Made by a program: the position numbers and the translations under genes
Notes under the pieces: generated by a model
The model's database searches: none
Told to the model about the DNA's origin: nothing
What the model saw: only the letters and a program-made list of their open reading frames with translations
In this document: piece after piece, positions 9,160 through 18,346 of the stretch
Layout: each line of letters opens with the position of its first letter
Position numbering within the stretch: the stretch's first letter is position 1
Source: Herbaspirillum sp. 3R11
GTDB lineage: Bacteria; Pseudomonadota; Gammaproteobacteria; Burkholderiales; Burkholderiaceae_D
DNA length: 64,000 nucleotides
NCBI RefSeq assembly: GCF_004563925.1
Contig: NZ_SPNJ01000005.1
Span: forward strand, 186,001-250,000
Direction of reading: 5' to 3'

Positions 9160-9954
9160 CTACGCCTGCTTCTTCAGCAAGTGCATGGCGCCGAACAGCT
9201 CCTGCATGCCGCTATGGGCGATGAAGCTCAGATTGTAGGGATGTTCCGCTACCGCGCGCGGGAAGCGCTCAACTACCGGCAAGCCGTGCAGCTCTTCGGC
9301 GATCTTGCCCCACAGGACCAGTGTCGGCAGTGTCTTTTTTTTATCCTCGGCGTGCTGCGCCAATCCCTTCAACACGGTTTCAAAGAACGGCTTCCAGGCT
9401 TTGGCGTCCTTGACCGGTTTCACGTGCGTGCGGAACACCAGGCTGGCGTTGAGCAGCAGGAAACCCTGCGCAGTCAGGTTGTCCTGCAGATCGGCCAGCG
9501 TCTGGATGGTGCCGGCAGTGTCGGCCTGCGCCTTGGCGGCGATGTCGAGCAAGGCGTCGCCGCTGGTCTTGTCGACCGGCACGCGCCCATCGGCGACCAG
9601 CAGCATCTTCATGAAGTTGCGCAGCGACGTCGCGCGGTTAACCTGTTTGGACAAGCCCTTGTCCGACCACAGCGAACCGACCGCGCCATCCATGAAACAG
9701 ACACCGGTGGCGCTGGCGGCGCGCGGGTAAGGGCCTTCGCCGACCAGTACGTAACGGACCTCTTCAATCGGTTGTTTGAACGCGGCGAAGAGGCGGCCTT
9801 CGGTCGGCAGATAGGTGGCGTCTTGCACCAGCGCCGGCAAATAGTCGGAGTCGAGAGCGGCAATGGCTTGCAGGCCGGTTTTCAGGATGGCGTGCCAGGA
9901 CGGATCGGCGCTGGCGCAGAGATCGAGCAGGGCGGTGGGGACGGTAGCCGGCAT
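9160..9954 (-). CDS. uracil-DNA glycosylase superfamily-like protein with altered active site
   Basis: 264 residues from the ATG at 9954. It follows the family 1 UDG plan in order: GEGPYP (residues 72-77) where UDG has GQDPYH, LLLNASLV (166-173) for the LLLN strand, LWGKIAEEL (214-222) for the LWG strand, and HPYNLS (238-243) where UDG has HPSPLS. The His of the last motif is kept, but the water-activating Asp of the first is Gly and its His is Pro. Ordinary uracil excision by the known mechanism is therefore doubtful. A longer start at 10011 (TTG) would run into the uvrB terminator and is rejected. Confidence 0.75.
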   Translation of the reverse strand: MPATVPTALLDLCASADPSWHAILKTGLQAIAALDSDYLPALVQDATYLPTEGRLFAAFKQPIEEVRYVLVGEGPYPRAASATGVCFMDGAVGSLWSDKGLSKQVNRATSLRNFMKMLLVADGRVPVDKTSGDALLDIAAKAQADTAGTIQTLADLQDNLTAQGFLLLNASLVFRTHVKPVKDAKAWKPFFETVLKGLAQHAEDKKKTLPTLVLWGKIAEELHGLPVVERFPRAVAEHPYNLSFIAHSGMQELFGAMHLLKKQA

Positions 9955-9985
9955 GATGAAGGATTGCTGAAGGTTGATCGGAAAT

Positions 9986-10021
9986 GAAAAACTGCCCGCA
10001 TCATAAATCAATGCGGGCAGT
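9986..10021 (-). terminator. Rho-independent terminator of uvrB
   Basis: A perfect 11-base inverted repeat (9991-10001 with 10011-10021) with a nine-base loop; read on the minus strand the stem is followed by a run of five T. It begins 27 bases after the uvrB stop. Confidence 0.88.
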
Positions 10022-10047
10022 CCAGGACGCTTCTTGGTTGTCTCGAA

Positions 10048-12147
<2,100 letters not shown>

Positions 12148-12257
12148 TCGACCTTTGGTAAAATTACGTGTTGCAAAACGGTGCTCGGCTCGCGGCTTTG
12201 CCCTGCATCCATCCCGACTGCAATCTACGTTTGCAGCTAACTTTTTATGTTATCACG

Positions 12258-13481
12258 ATGAACGCACCTCTCTCAGCCTCCTCCTCCCTTTTCACCGCCA
12301 TCGAAATGGCGCCCCGCGACCCTATTCTCGGCATTACCGATGCATACAATGCCGACAAGAATCCGGGCAAAACCAATCTCGGCGTTGGCGTCTACTACGA
12401 CGATAACGGCAAGGTGCCGCTGCTGGAGTGCGTGAAAAAAGCGGAAGCTGAACTGGCCGCCAAACTGGCGCCGCGTACCTACTTGCCGATCGATGGTCTG
12501 GCAACGTACGACAAGGCAGTCCAGGAATTGGTATTTGGTGCCGACAGCGCAGTTGTTCAAGAGAAGCGTGCGATCACCGTGCAAGCCTTGGGCGGCACCG
12601 GCGCACTGAAGCTCGGCGCCGACTTCATCAAACATTTCTCGCCGGCATCGACCCAGATCTGGATCAGCGACCCAAGCTGGGAAAACCATCGCGCGCTGTT
12701 CGAGATGGCCGGCTTCACCGTCAACAACTATCCTTACTACGACGCGGCCACTCGCGGCGTGAACTTCGCCGGCATGCTGGATGCGCTCAAGACCATGGCC
12801 TCCGGCTCGGTCGTGCTGCTGCACGCGTGCTGCCACAACCCGACCGGCGCCGACCTGACTGCCGATCAATGGACGCAAGTCATTGAAGTTGTGACCTCGC
12901 GCAGCCTGATTCCGTTCCTCGACATGGCCTATCAAGGCTTCGGCGACGGCATCGAAGAAGACGGCAAGGTGGTGCGCCGCTTCGCCGAAGCAGGCGGTCC
13001 GCTGTTCGTGTCGAACTCGTTCTCGAAGTCGTTCTCGCTGTACGGCGAGCGCGTCGGTGCGTTGAGCATCGTCGCCTCGACCAATGAAGAAGCCACTCGC
13101 GTGCTGTCGCAACTCAAGCGCGTGGTGCGCACCAACTACTCCAACCCGCCGATCCACGGTGGCCAGGTTGTGGCTACTGCACTGGCTTCGCCGGAACTGC
13201 GCGCTCTGTGGGAAAGCGAACTGGCCGAGATGCGCGTGCGCATCCGCGAAATGCGCCAGCTGCTGGTCGCGAAACTGAAAGAAAAAGCGCCTGCGCACGA
13301 TTTCGACTTCGTCATCAAGCAACGCGGCATGTTCTCGTACTCGGGCCTGACCAAGGCGCAAGTCGAGCGCCTGCGCAATGAGTTTTCGATCTACGCCGTC
13401 GACACCGGCCGCATCTGCGTGGCTGCACTGAACACCAAGAACATCGATGCCGTCGTTGACGCCATCGCCAAGGTGCTCTGA
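12258..13481 (+). CDS. aromatic amino acid / aspartate aminotransferase (TyrB/AspC family)
   Basis: 407 residues of PLP fold type I, subgroup Ialpha. The start MNAPLSASSSLFTAIEMAPRDP aligns with the family N-terminus, so the ATG at 12258 is used even though the frame is open from 12168. DAYNADKNPGKTNLGVGVYYDD, HACCHNPTGADLT, and the PLP-lysine segment SNSFSKSFSLYGERVG are visible. The enzyme transfers amino groups between aspartate or aromatic amino acids and 2-oxoglutarate. Whether it is the tyrosine- or aspartate-preferring form cannot be settled by eye. It is followed by the tRNA-Asn promoter. Confidence 0.92.
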   Translation: MNAPLSASSSLFTAIEMAPRDPILGITDAYNADKNPGKTNLGVGVYYDDNGKVPLLECVKKAEAELAAKLAPRTYLPIDGLATYDKAVQELVFGADSAVVQEKRAITVQALGGTGALKLGADFIKHFSPASTQIWISDPSWENHRALFEMAGFTVNNYPYYDAATRGVNFAGMLDALKTMASGSVVLLHACCHNPTGADLTADQWTQVIEVVTSRSLIPFLDMAYQGFGDGIEEDGKVVRRFAEAGGPLFVSNSFSKSFSLYGERVGALSIVASTNEEATRVLSQLKRVVRTNYSNPPIHGGQVVATALASPELRALWESELAEMRVRIREMRQLLVAKLKEKAPAHDFDFVIKQRGMFSYSGLTKAQVERLRNEFSIYAVDTGRICVAALNTKNIDAVVDAIAKVL

Positions 13482-13529
13482 TCGGGGGAGTGCATTCCAG
13501 CCTGAAAATGGCCGGGATGCAAAAAGGTT

Positions 13530-13558
13530 TTGACAGTAATTAAAATTCCGGTCATAAT
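13530..13558 (+). promoter_or_regulatory. sigma-70 promoter of the first tRNA-Asn gene
   Basis: A consensus -35 TTGACA (13530-13535), a 17-base spacer and CATAAT (13553-13558) lie 15 bases before the tRNA. Confidence 0.8.
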
Positions 13559-13573
13559 CTTTTTCTCTGCTGT

Positions 13574-13649
13574 TCCCTGATAGCTCAGTTGGTAGAGCGA
13601 CGGACTGTTAATCCGCAGGTCCCTGGTTCGAGTCCAGGTCGGGGAGCCA
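13574..13649 (+). tRNA. tRNA-Asn (anticodon GTT), copy 1
   Basis: A 76-base cloverleaf: acceptor TCCCTGA/TCGGGGA (one wobble), D arm GCTC/GAGC, anticodon loop CTGTTAA giving GTT, T arm with GGTTCGAGTCC, and encoded CCA. The top pair of the anticodon stem is an A-C mismatch, the same in both copies. The sequence is identical to copy 2. Confidence 0.97.
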
Positions 13650-13663
13650 AAAAATTCGAAGAA

Positions 13664-13688
13664 GCCTCGCATCCGTGCGGGGCTTTTT
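13664..13688 (+). terminator. terminator of tRNA-Asn copy 1
   Basis: Stem GCCTCGCA/TGCGGGGC (one wobble), loop TCCG, then five T. The same hairpin with nearly the same lead-in recurs at 17078-17102, beyond the island. Confidence 0.85.
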
Positions 13689-13894
13689 CAATTCCGGAAA
13701 GTCGTTTTCGTGTGTCGCCGATATGCATCGCGGCGAGCACGCGCGGCCTGTTCCGGCATCGTTTTTCCTTGTCGCGCATTGCCCGCAAGGCGTGATGAAG
13801 AAGAGGGCGGCGCGTAGCGAGTTATTTAGCAATTTTCTGTCGTGGAGATATAGCCGCGAAGGAAAATTTAGTTCATAATCGCGCCCTCTGCTGT

Positions 13895-13970
13895 TCCCTG
13901 ATAGCTCAGTTGGTAGAGCGACGGACTGTTAATCCGCAGGTCCCTGGTTCGAGTCCAGGTCGGGGAGCCA
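13895..13970 (+). tRNA. tRNA-Asn (anticodon GTT), copy 2; island attachment site
   Basis: Identical over 76 bases to copy 1, including CCA. Ten bases upstream are duplicated too (CTCTGCTGTT) and a CATAAT -10 box sits at 13874-13879, but no good -35 is seen. Its 3' end is the left boundary of the A+T-rich island: the terminator that follows copy 1 directly is, for this copy, found only at 17078, after the island. The tRNA remains whole. Confidence 0.97.
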
Positions 13971-13986
13971 TAATTACTTTAGTTTT
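13961..13986 (+). repeat. att-like repeat, left copy (3' end of tRNA-Asn)
   Basis: GGGGAGCCA of the tRNA followed by TAATTACTTTAGTTTT. The middle copy at 15991 matches over about 25 bases with two or three differences; the right copy at 17055 shares only the tRNA-derived part. Confidence 0.75.
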
Positions 13987-14118
13987 AGAAAACAATGAGT
14001 TACGCCATTTTGGCGAAGCTCATTTTTTTTTGTCCAAAATTCGAGTATTTCTTTAAGTCTTTGAGTTGTAAGGCAATTTGCGTTATTTTCACGGTTCTTC
14101 TTCCGATCGGGGTAGACC

Positions 14119-14455
14119 ATGAAAAGCGAAACTGGCGGCAAAAAGATCAAACGCTCACCTCCGAGCGCCAAAATAATCAAGAACATGACAGTGGAAAGCG
14201 ATCTTCCTGAAAGGGCTGAGATTGTGGGTTTGGCTCAAACTTTTGTAAGCCTCTTTAAAAAAGATATTCAGGAAAAATTTCTTCCGAAATTTAAAAAGAC
14301 TGATCGCCGTTGATTCGACTGAAGATTTGGTTCGTAGAGAAAATCGATATCCCTCACCAATCGTTCCTACTGCAAGCCTACGCAGGTATGTTGCGACGGT
14401 GCAATGCGAATTAGAAAAATTAAAAGTTAGAGTCTTTTTTGGGAAAATAAAATGA
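14119..14455 (+). pseudogene. small unknown gene, apparently frameshifted, coupled to the downstream gene
   Basis: The ATG at 14119 (MKSETGGKKIKRSPP) opens a 64-codon frame that stops at 14313. A second frame, open from 14249, continues with protein-like sequence (AVDSTEDLVRRENRYPSPIV, then ASLRRYVATVQCELEKLK) and stops at 14453-14455, sharing ATGA with the start of the next gene. That coupling suggests the second frame is the true C-terminus. The frames would join if one base were removed in the A-rich stretch around 14257-14297 (runs of six, five and five A), giving about 110 residues. It may be a disrupted gene, a sequencing error or a +1 recoding site. No family recognised. Confidence 0.5.
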
Positions 14456-15804
14456 GTGCTCGGCCCACTTTTACACAGATCGAACCTGAGCATGAAAACT
14501 ACGGAGTTGATCGCAACCTAACTCGCAAAGAGTGGCAGGCGCTCTGCCTGAATAAATTATTGCAGGGACATCTAGTTTTCAATGAATGGCAGCAGGTTTT
14601 AATTTCCGCAGAAAACGCGGATCCTCAACACAGAACTGAATATAGATGGTCTCGGCAAGATGGCGACACAAATGAGGTCACAATATGGATGTGGACTGAG
14701 GCACGTCGAGCCTACGTCATTGATATTGGCGATCATGTGTTTGAAGACGGTTTTTCACTGGGAAGATACGAATTTCATACCGGAATCATCTTTACCAATA
14801 CCTGTTTTAAAGGAGGGCTATCAATCTTTAATTCAAGATTTTTCGGCCCGGCGCGATTTCTAGGAGTTAGGTTCGAAAATCAATTTTCAGCTGAGTGTAA
14901 ATTTGAAAGGGATGTACTTTTCGATAGCTGCGAATTTCGAGGTCGCACTTTTTTCCGTCATTCTGATTTATATTCGGCCAATTTTAGAGGCAGCATTTTT
15001 TGCGACTCGACATATTTCTCGAACACTAAATTCGGAACAATATGTTTTGACAGGGCGCATTTTGCGAAAGACGTCGATTTTTCAGGCCAGCAACAACCAG
15101 ATGGAAAGTTAGGAACTTTTGGGCGAGCTTCTTTCAGGGACGTTGAATTTGGTGGCTGCGCAGATTTTAGCAATCGAAAGTTTCTTCACGAAACTACATT
15201 TATAGGTGCAAAATTTAAGGTGGCTCCTTGGTTTCATAACTGTGATTTGCATCAAAATACTTCCTTCGATGGTGCAGAATTTTCTAGAGTGGAAATTGCT
15301 GATCCGTCAGTCGCAAAAGCGTTTAGCACATTAAGACACGCGATGAGCAAGCATCAAATAACACGTGAAGAACAACGCTTTTTAGTACTTGAGTTAGATG
15401 CAGAGAAAAGGGGCTCTAAGCTGGGTGTCGCAGCGTTGTATTTTCTATATGAGCGCGTAGCTGGTTATGGATTCTCGATTGCTAAACCTCTGTTCTTTCT
15501 AATTGTATTGCCCCTGATCTTCTTTTTTGCACTCTACTGCGGTTTAAGCGCGTATACGAATTGCCCCTCGATAGCCAGTTGTCGATTCGATACGCTAACG
15601 TTATTAGGCACAATAGAATTTTCTGTGTTGCAAAGCCTTCCTCCACTTGGCATTGAAAAAGCAAGCGATGCATTGCGTGAATCGATATTCGGTGGTGAGC
15701 ACATTGGAATCGTAATCCCGTTTATTGTGGTTCAAAAAGTTATGGCTTTAGCAGGATGGTTTTTTGTCGCATTGGCTTTGCGCAACTTATTCAAGATGAA
15801 GTGA
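14452..15804 (+). CDS. pentapeptide-repeat-like membrane protein of unknown function
   Basis: 450 residues. Residues about 100-285 form a degenerate pentapeptide-repeat region, with Phe recurring every five residues and A/C/S two before it (for example SADFSNRKF-like units, TTFIGAKF, TSFDGAEF). Residues about 285-330 are a polar helical linker (KHQITREEQRFLVLELDAEKR), and the end has a hydrophobic pair near residues 345-370 and 415-445 (FFVALALRNLFKMK) as in two-helix, channel-like membrane domains. Low G+C and the island setting point to recent transfer. Its start overlaps the stop of the upstream frame. Function unknown; phage defence or ion flux is only a guess from context. Confidence 0.7.
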   Translation: MSARPTFTQIEPEHENYGVDRNLTRKEWQALCLNKLLQGHLVFNEWQQVLISAENADPQHRTEYRWSRQDGDTNEVTIWMWTEARRAYVIDIGDHVFEDGFSLGRYEFHTGIIFTNTCFKGGLSIFNSRFFGPARFLGVRFENQFSAECKFERDVLFDSCEFRGRTFFRHSDLYSANFRGSIFCDSTYFSNTKFGTICFDRAHFAKDVDFSGQQQPDGKLGTFGRASFRDVEFGGCADFSNRKFLHETTFIGAKFKVAPWFHNCDLHQNTSFDGAEFSRVEIADPSVAKAFSTLRHAMSKHQITREEQRFLVLELDAEKRGSKLGVAALYFLYERVAGYGFSIAKPLFFLIVLPLIFFFALYCGLSAYTNCPSIASCRFDTLTLLGTIEFSVLQSLPPLGIEKASDALRESIFGGEHIGIVIPFIVVQKVMALAGWFFVALALRNLFKMK

Positions 15805-15990
15805 TTTTTGCGAGGGCAAAATTCATAGTCTTAAGATTGCCACCGGAATCAACGTGCGGGAGTTGTTGTGATCAAAGTCGTGATGAGCGAGGACAGATTT
15901 TGTTGAGATACCTTTTTGAGTACGGCAAAGCCAGAAGGGGGAGCTAGATGCATCGCGTTAAAACCTCGAAAGCTCCTAGCGGGTATGGTT

Positions 15991-16016
15991 TGGGGAGCCA
16001 TAATCACTTTATTTTT
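15991..16016 (+). repeat. att-like repeat, middle copy
   Basis: TGGGGAGCCATAATCACTTT and following T-rich bases repeat the sequence across the tRNA-Asn/island junction at 13961, including non-tRNA bases. It has no tRNA sequence upstream, as expected for an internal junction between two tandem elements. Confidence 0.65.
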
Positions 16017-16056
16017 GCCAAAGTTTTTAAACTCCTTTTCTGCATGCGTAACCACC

Positions 16057-16902
16057 ATGTCTAGAGAGCATCTATTGGAGGTGCTACAACAACACATGCG
16101 GCGCGAGAGTGTACATGGTCTATATAGTCTTTCTATGGATCACTCTCCGAGTGAGCAGCTAACCGGCGAAACGTGGCATACGACCGTATTAATAATGTCT
16201 TCTCACATGCAGCACGCAATGCTTGCTGCTCGGCTCGCTCATAGGCTTCGCCATAAGACCGGAATTTTGATGAAGTGGAAAAATGCTTCAAAAAAATATC
16301 GAGACTGTTTTCTATCTGTTTTTTTTGAAGAACTAAATGTAAGCCCAGCTGTTTCGATATTTGCGATTTCGGCGAAAGAGGAGGCAATCAGAGATTCGGC
16401 GGAGCATTTCATTCGAGAACTTGGTTTGCAACGACACTACAGCAGAGCTGAGACTTCAGAGGGGAAAATTCGTGTTGAAATTGGGCCGCTTATCAATGTT
16501 ACCAAAGGAGAGAGGCTCACTATTTCGCTGTCTGAAAATAGAGCGTTAATGGGGCTTCATATTGCTCATTTCGTGATCAGAATGCAGAGTTGTATGTATG
16601 AGGCTGCGAAAAATATTGATCAGGTCTCTATGATTAATTTTAATTTTCTGGGAGACAAATTTCCTGGTCCGCCCGGACAAGAAATGGATTTAATGTTTCA
16701 AGCACTAACGAGTTTTAGTAGGGAAAAAGGACGAATTGCGTGGGGCTATTTCGGTGAAAGCGATACTGAGGAAACGGACTTGTTAGCAGACAATTTAGCT
16801 GGCGCTTTGAACGCCACACATCGCAAACAATGCGATTTTTCAGGATCTAATAGCAACACAATGGATTCTGGATTGTTTTATTGGGAAGTCTGGTCGGTAT
16901 AG
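16057..16902 (+). CDS. hypothetical island protein
   Basis: 281 residues from the ATG at 16057 (MSREHLLEVLQQHMRRES). I do not recognise a family. The protein looks soluble, with a helical N-terminus, a Met/His-rich segment around residues 45-60 (LIMSSHMQHAMLAARLAHRL) and a central mixed region. The same frame is open back to 15916, but those upstream codons run through the att-like repeat at 15991 and give an artificial hydrophobic stretch, so they are not included. No good ribosome site precedes the ATG. A+T-rich, like the rest of the island. It is the only gene in the second, 1.1-kb unit. From 16903 to 17181 there is only att sequence and the tRNA terminator. Confidence 0.6.
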   Translation: MSREHLLEVLQQHMRRESVHGLYSLSMDHSPSEQLTGETWHTTVLIMSSHMQHAMLAARLAHRLRHKTGILMKWKNASKKYRDCFLSVFFEELNVSPAVSIFAISAKEEAIRDSAEHFIRELGLQRHYSRAETSEGKIRVEIGPLINVTKGERLTISLSENRALMGLHIAHFVIRMQSCMYEAAKNIDQVSMINFNFLGDKFPGPPGQEMDLMFQALTSFSREKGRIAWGYFGESDTEETDLLADNLAGALNATHRKQCDFSGSNSNTMDSGLFYWEVWSV

Positions 16903-17054
16903 GTTCGCAGATCAGCGATCAGTTGGAGTCTTGCTTAAGGAAAGAACTTCGGTTTTTGGATGTCTTGGACAGGAGTGCATGCTTGGGCGCGATGACGTGA
17001 GGCGGGAGTTGAACCACTAGTGTTAAAATTCTAAAGGTTCGTAGTGAGTGCGGC

Positions 17055-17065
17055 TCGGGGAGCCA
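17055..17065 (+). repeat. att-like repeat, right copy
   Basis: TCGGGGAGCCA, the last 11 bases of tRNA-Asn, followed by A-rich sequence and TTCGAA exactly as after tRNA-Asn copy 1. A GGTTCG at 17036 may be a further trace of the tRNA T arm. Confidence 0.7.
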
Positions 17066-17077
17066 AAAAATTCGAAA

Positions 17078-17102
17078 GCCTCGCATCCGTGCGGGGCTTT
17101 TT
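17078..17102 (+). terminator. tRNA-Asn type terminator displaced beyond the island
   Basis: Same stem-loop as at 13664-13688 (GCCTCGCA, TCCG, TGCGGGGC, five T). It was presumably the terminator of tRNA-Asn copy 2 before the insertion. Confidence 0.85.
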
Positions 17103-17181
17103 CGTTGGTCGGCGCCAAAGCGCTCGCCTGCAGGTTGGGAATTTTGCAGGTATGCTGGCGCACTTCGACGGGAGATTTTGC

Positions 17182-17661
17182 ATGATAGAAATCGAGGCAA
17201 GCATCTTGTGGACGCGCGGCAGCGACGAAGTGTTCACCGACAATCGCTACAGCAGGGTGCACCGCTGGCGTTTCGACGGCGGCGTGGAAGTGCCGGCGTC
17301 ATCATCGCCGCATATCGTTCCCTTGCCGTATTCCTCGGCCGACAACGTCGATCCGGAAGAGGCTTACCTGGCGTCGCTGTCGAGTTGCCATATGCTGACT
17401 TTCCTGGCCATCGCGGCCAAGCAGGGTTTTGTGGTCGATAGTTATGTCGACCGTGCAACTGCTGTCATGGAAAAGAATGCCAAGGGCAAACTGATGGTCA
17501 GCAAGGCGACCTTGCAGCCGGCCATCGCCTACCGCGGCCGCGTGCCGACGCCGGATGAAGACGAGGCCTTGCATCATGCGGCGCATGAGCAGTGCTTCCT
17601 GGCCAATTCGGTGCTGACCGAGATTGCGGTTGTGCCGACGTCAACGGCCACGGAAACCTGA
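17182..17661 (+). CDS. OsmC family peroxiredoxin
   Basis: 159 residues, the size of OsmC/Ohr proteins. The two redox Cys are present: LASLSSCHMLTFLAIA (about residue 71) and HEQCFLANS (about residue 136). The dimeric enzyme would reduce organic hydroperoxides through a thiol-disulfide cycle. The ATG at 17182 has GGGAG eight bases upstream; a frame open from 17044 begins inside the att/tRNA terminator region and is discarded. It is the first core gene after the island and stands 85 bases before an Rrf2-type regulator. Confidence 0.85.
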   Translation: MIEIEASILWTRGSDEVFTDNRYSRVHRWRFDGGVEVPASSSPHIVPLPYSSADNVDPEEAYLASLSSCHMLTFLAIAAKQGFVVDSYVDRATAVMEKNAKGKLMVSKATLQPAIAYRGRVPTPDEDEALHHAAHEQCFLANSVLTEIAVVPTSTATET

Positions 17662-17711
17662 CGGGACTTGCAGTTTTTTTGCAGAGGTATAAGCATATTC
17701 GGACAAGTTGC

Positions 17712-17745
17712 TTGACTTGGGTATCTGTATCGAATATAAATACAG
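17712..17745 (+). promoter_or_regulatory. sigma-70 promoter with overlapping inverted repeat, upstream of the Rrf2 gene
   Basis: TTGACT (17712-17717), a 17-base spacer and TATAAA (17735-17740) form a near-consensus promoter. CTGTAT (17725-17730) and ATACAG (17740-17745) form an inverted repeat across the -10. The start codon is at 17747, so transcription would begin at or next to the ATG, giving a leaderless or nearly leaderless message. The repeat is a good candidate operator for autoregulation. Confidence 0.7.
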
Positions 17746-17746
17746 T

Positions 17747-18169
17747 ATGAAGTCGAGTCGATTTGCCGTGGCGGCACACATATTGGTCAGCGTCGAGCAC
17801 GCGACCCGGGGAGGAGAAGCGTTTTTGTCCTCCGCCGCCATTGCGGCCAGCGTCAACACCAATCCGGTGTTCGTGCGCGAACTGCTGCGCAAGTTGTCGA
17901 AGGCGCATCTGGTCGTGACCAAGGAAGGCAAGGGCGGCGGCGCACAGTTGGCGCGCGCGGCCTCGCAAATAAGCCTGGCTGAAATTTACCAGGCGGTGGA
18001 AGAAGAGCCGGTGCTCAAGCACAATACCCGGCCCAAAGATCCATGTTGCCGCGTCAGTTGCGGCATGGACATGGCGCTGGATCCGGTGATTTCCGAAGTC
18101 GAAGGCGCGATGTTGAAAGTATTAAAGGGCAGGAAGCTTTCCGAACTGGTCAGCACGATCTGCGATTAG
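17747..18169 (+). CDS. Rrf2 family transcriptional regulator
   Basis: 140 residues. An N-terminal winged helix (MKSSRFAVAAHILVSVEH, then SSAAIAASVNTNPVFVRELLRKLSKAHLV) and the Gly-rich wing GKGGGAQLAR are typical of Rrf2 proteins. The C-terminal part has DPCCRVSCGMD followed by AMLKVLKGRKLSELV, which aligns with the YwnA-like branch rather than with the three-Cys cluster of IscR. A thiol or electrophile sensor is plausible given the OsmC neighbour. The frame is open 13 codons further upstream, but that would place the start inside the promoter, so the ATG at 17747 is used. Confidence 0.85.
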   Translation: MKSSRFAVAAHILVSVEHATRGGEAFLSSAAIAASVNTNPVFVRELLRKLSKAHLVVTKEGKGGGAQLARAASQISLAEIYQAVEEEPVLKHNTRPKDPCCRVSCGMDMALDPVISEVEGAMLKVLKGRKLSELVSTICD

Positions 18170-18286
18170 CAAGCAGGCAGGATCGCACCAGGTTCACAAG
18201 GAAATTCACGACAAGGCCAATTGTTCAACTATCTGGCCTTGCACATAGATAAGGCGAAAAGCCACATTCAGGGATGCTCGAAAAAG

Positions 18287-18312
18287 GAGGATCGGTCAAC
18301 GGTCCTCATTTT
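18287..18312 (+). terminator. weak terminator-like hairpin after the Rrf2 gene
   Basis: A seven-pair stem GAGGATC/GGTCCTC with a seven-base loop, followed by ATTTTTATTT. It lies in the 332-base gap between the Rrf2 and MFS genes, 118 bases after the Rrf2 stop. Confidence 0.45.
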
Positions 18313-18319
18313 TATTTCA

Positions 18320-18346
18320 AAACTGTCATTAAAAATAAGACAGTTT
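18320..18346 (+). promoter_or_regulatory. inverted repeat upstream of the MFS gene, possible operator
   Basis: AAACTGTC (18320-18327) and GACAGTTT (18339-18346) form a perfect eight-base inverted repeat with an 11-base A/T-rich spacer, the layout of a TetR/MarR/LysR-type operator. No regulator gene other than Rrf2 is adjacent. The remaining 155 bases up to the MFS start contain no gene I can support. Confidence 0.4.

Larger units (their letters stand above)
13971..17065 (+). mobile_element. small genomic island(s) in the 3' end of tRNA-Asn, probably two elements in tandem
   Basis: The stretch is visibly richer in A+T than everything around it and its codon use differs (many AAA, TTT, GAA, TTA). 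It is flanked by copies of the tRNA-Asn 3' end (left 13961, right 17055), and a third copy sits at 15991, dividing it into about 2.0 kb and 1.1 kb. The tRNA terminator resumes at 17078. No integrase, transposase or recombinase is present, so the elements are either remnants or were mobilised in trans. From 13971 to 14118 no gene is seen. Confidence 0.72.

Noticed and set aside
13589-13795. Open frame starting inside tRNA-Asn copy 1
   Set aside because: It overlaps a certain tRNA and its terminator and has no protein likeness.
13995-14210. 71-codon open frame at the island's left end
   Set aside because: Cys/Phe-rich, overlaps the better supported frame at 14119 and lacks a ribosome site.
17044-17181. 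Longer start for the OsmC protein
   Set aside because: Those codons lie in the att/tRNA-terminator region; family sequence begins at the ATG at 17182 with its own ribosome site.
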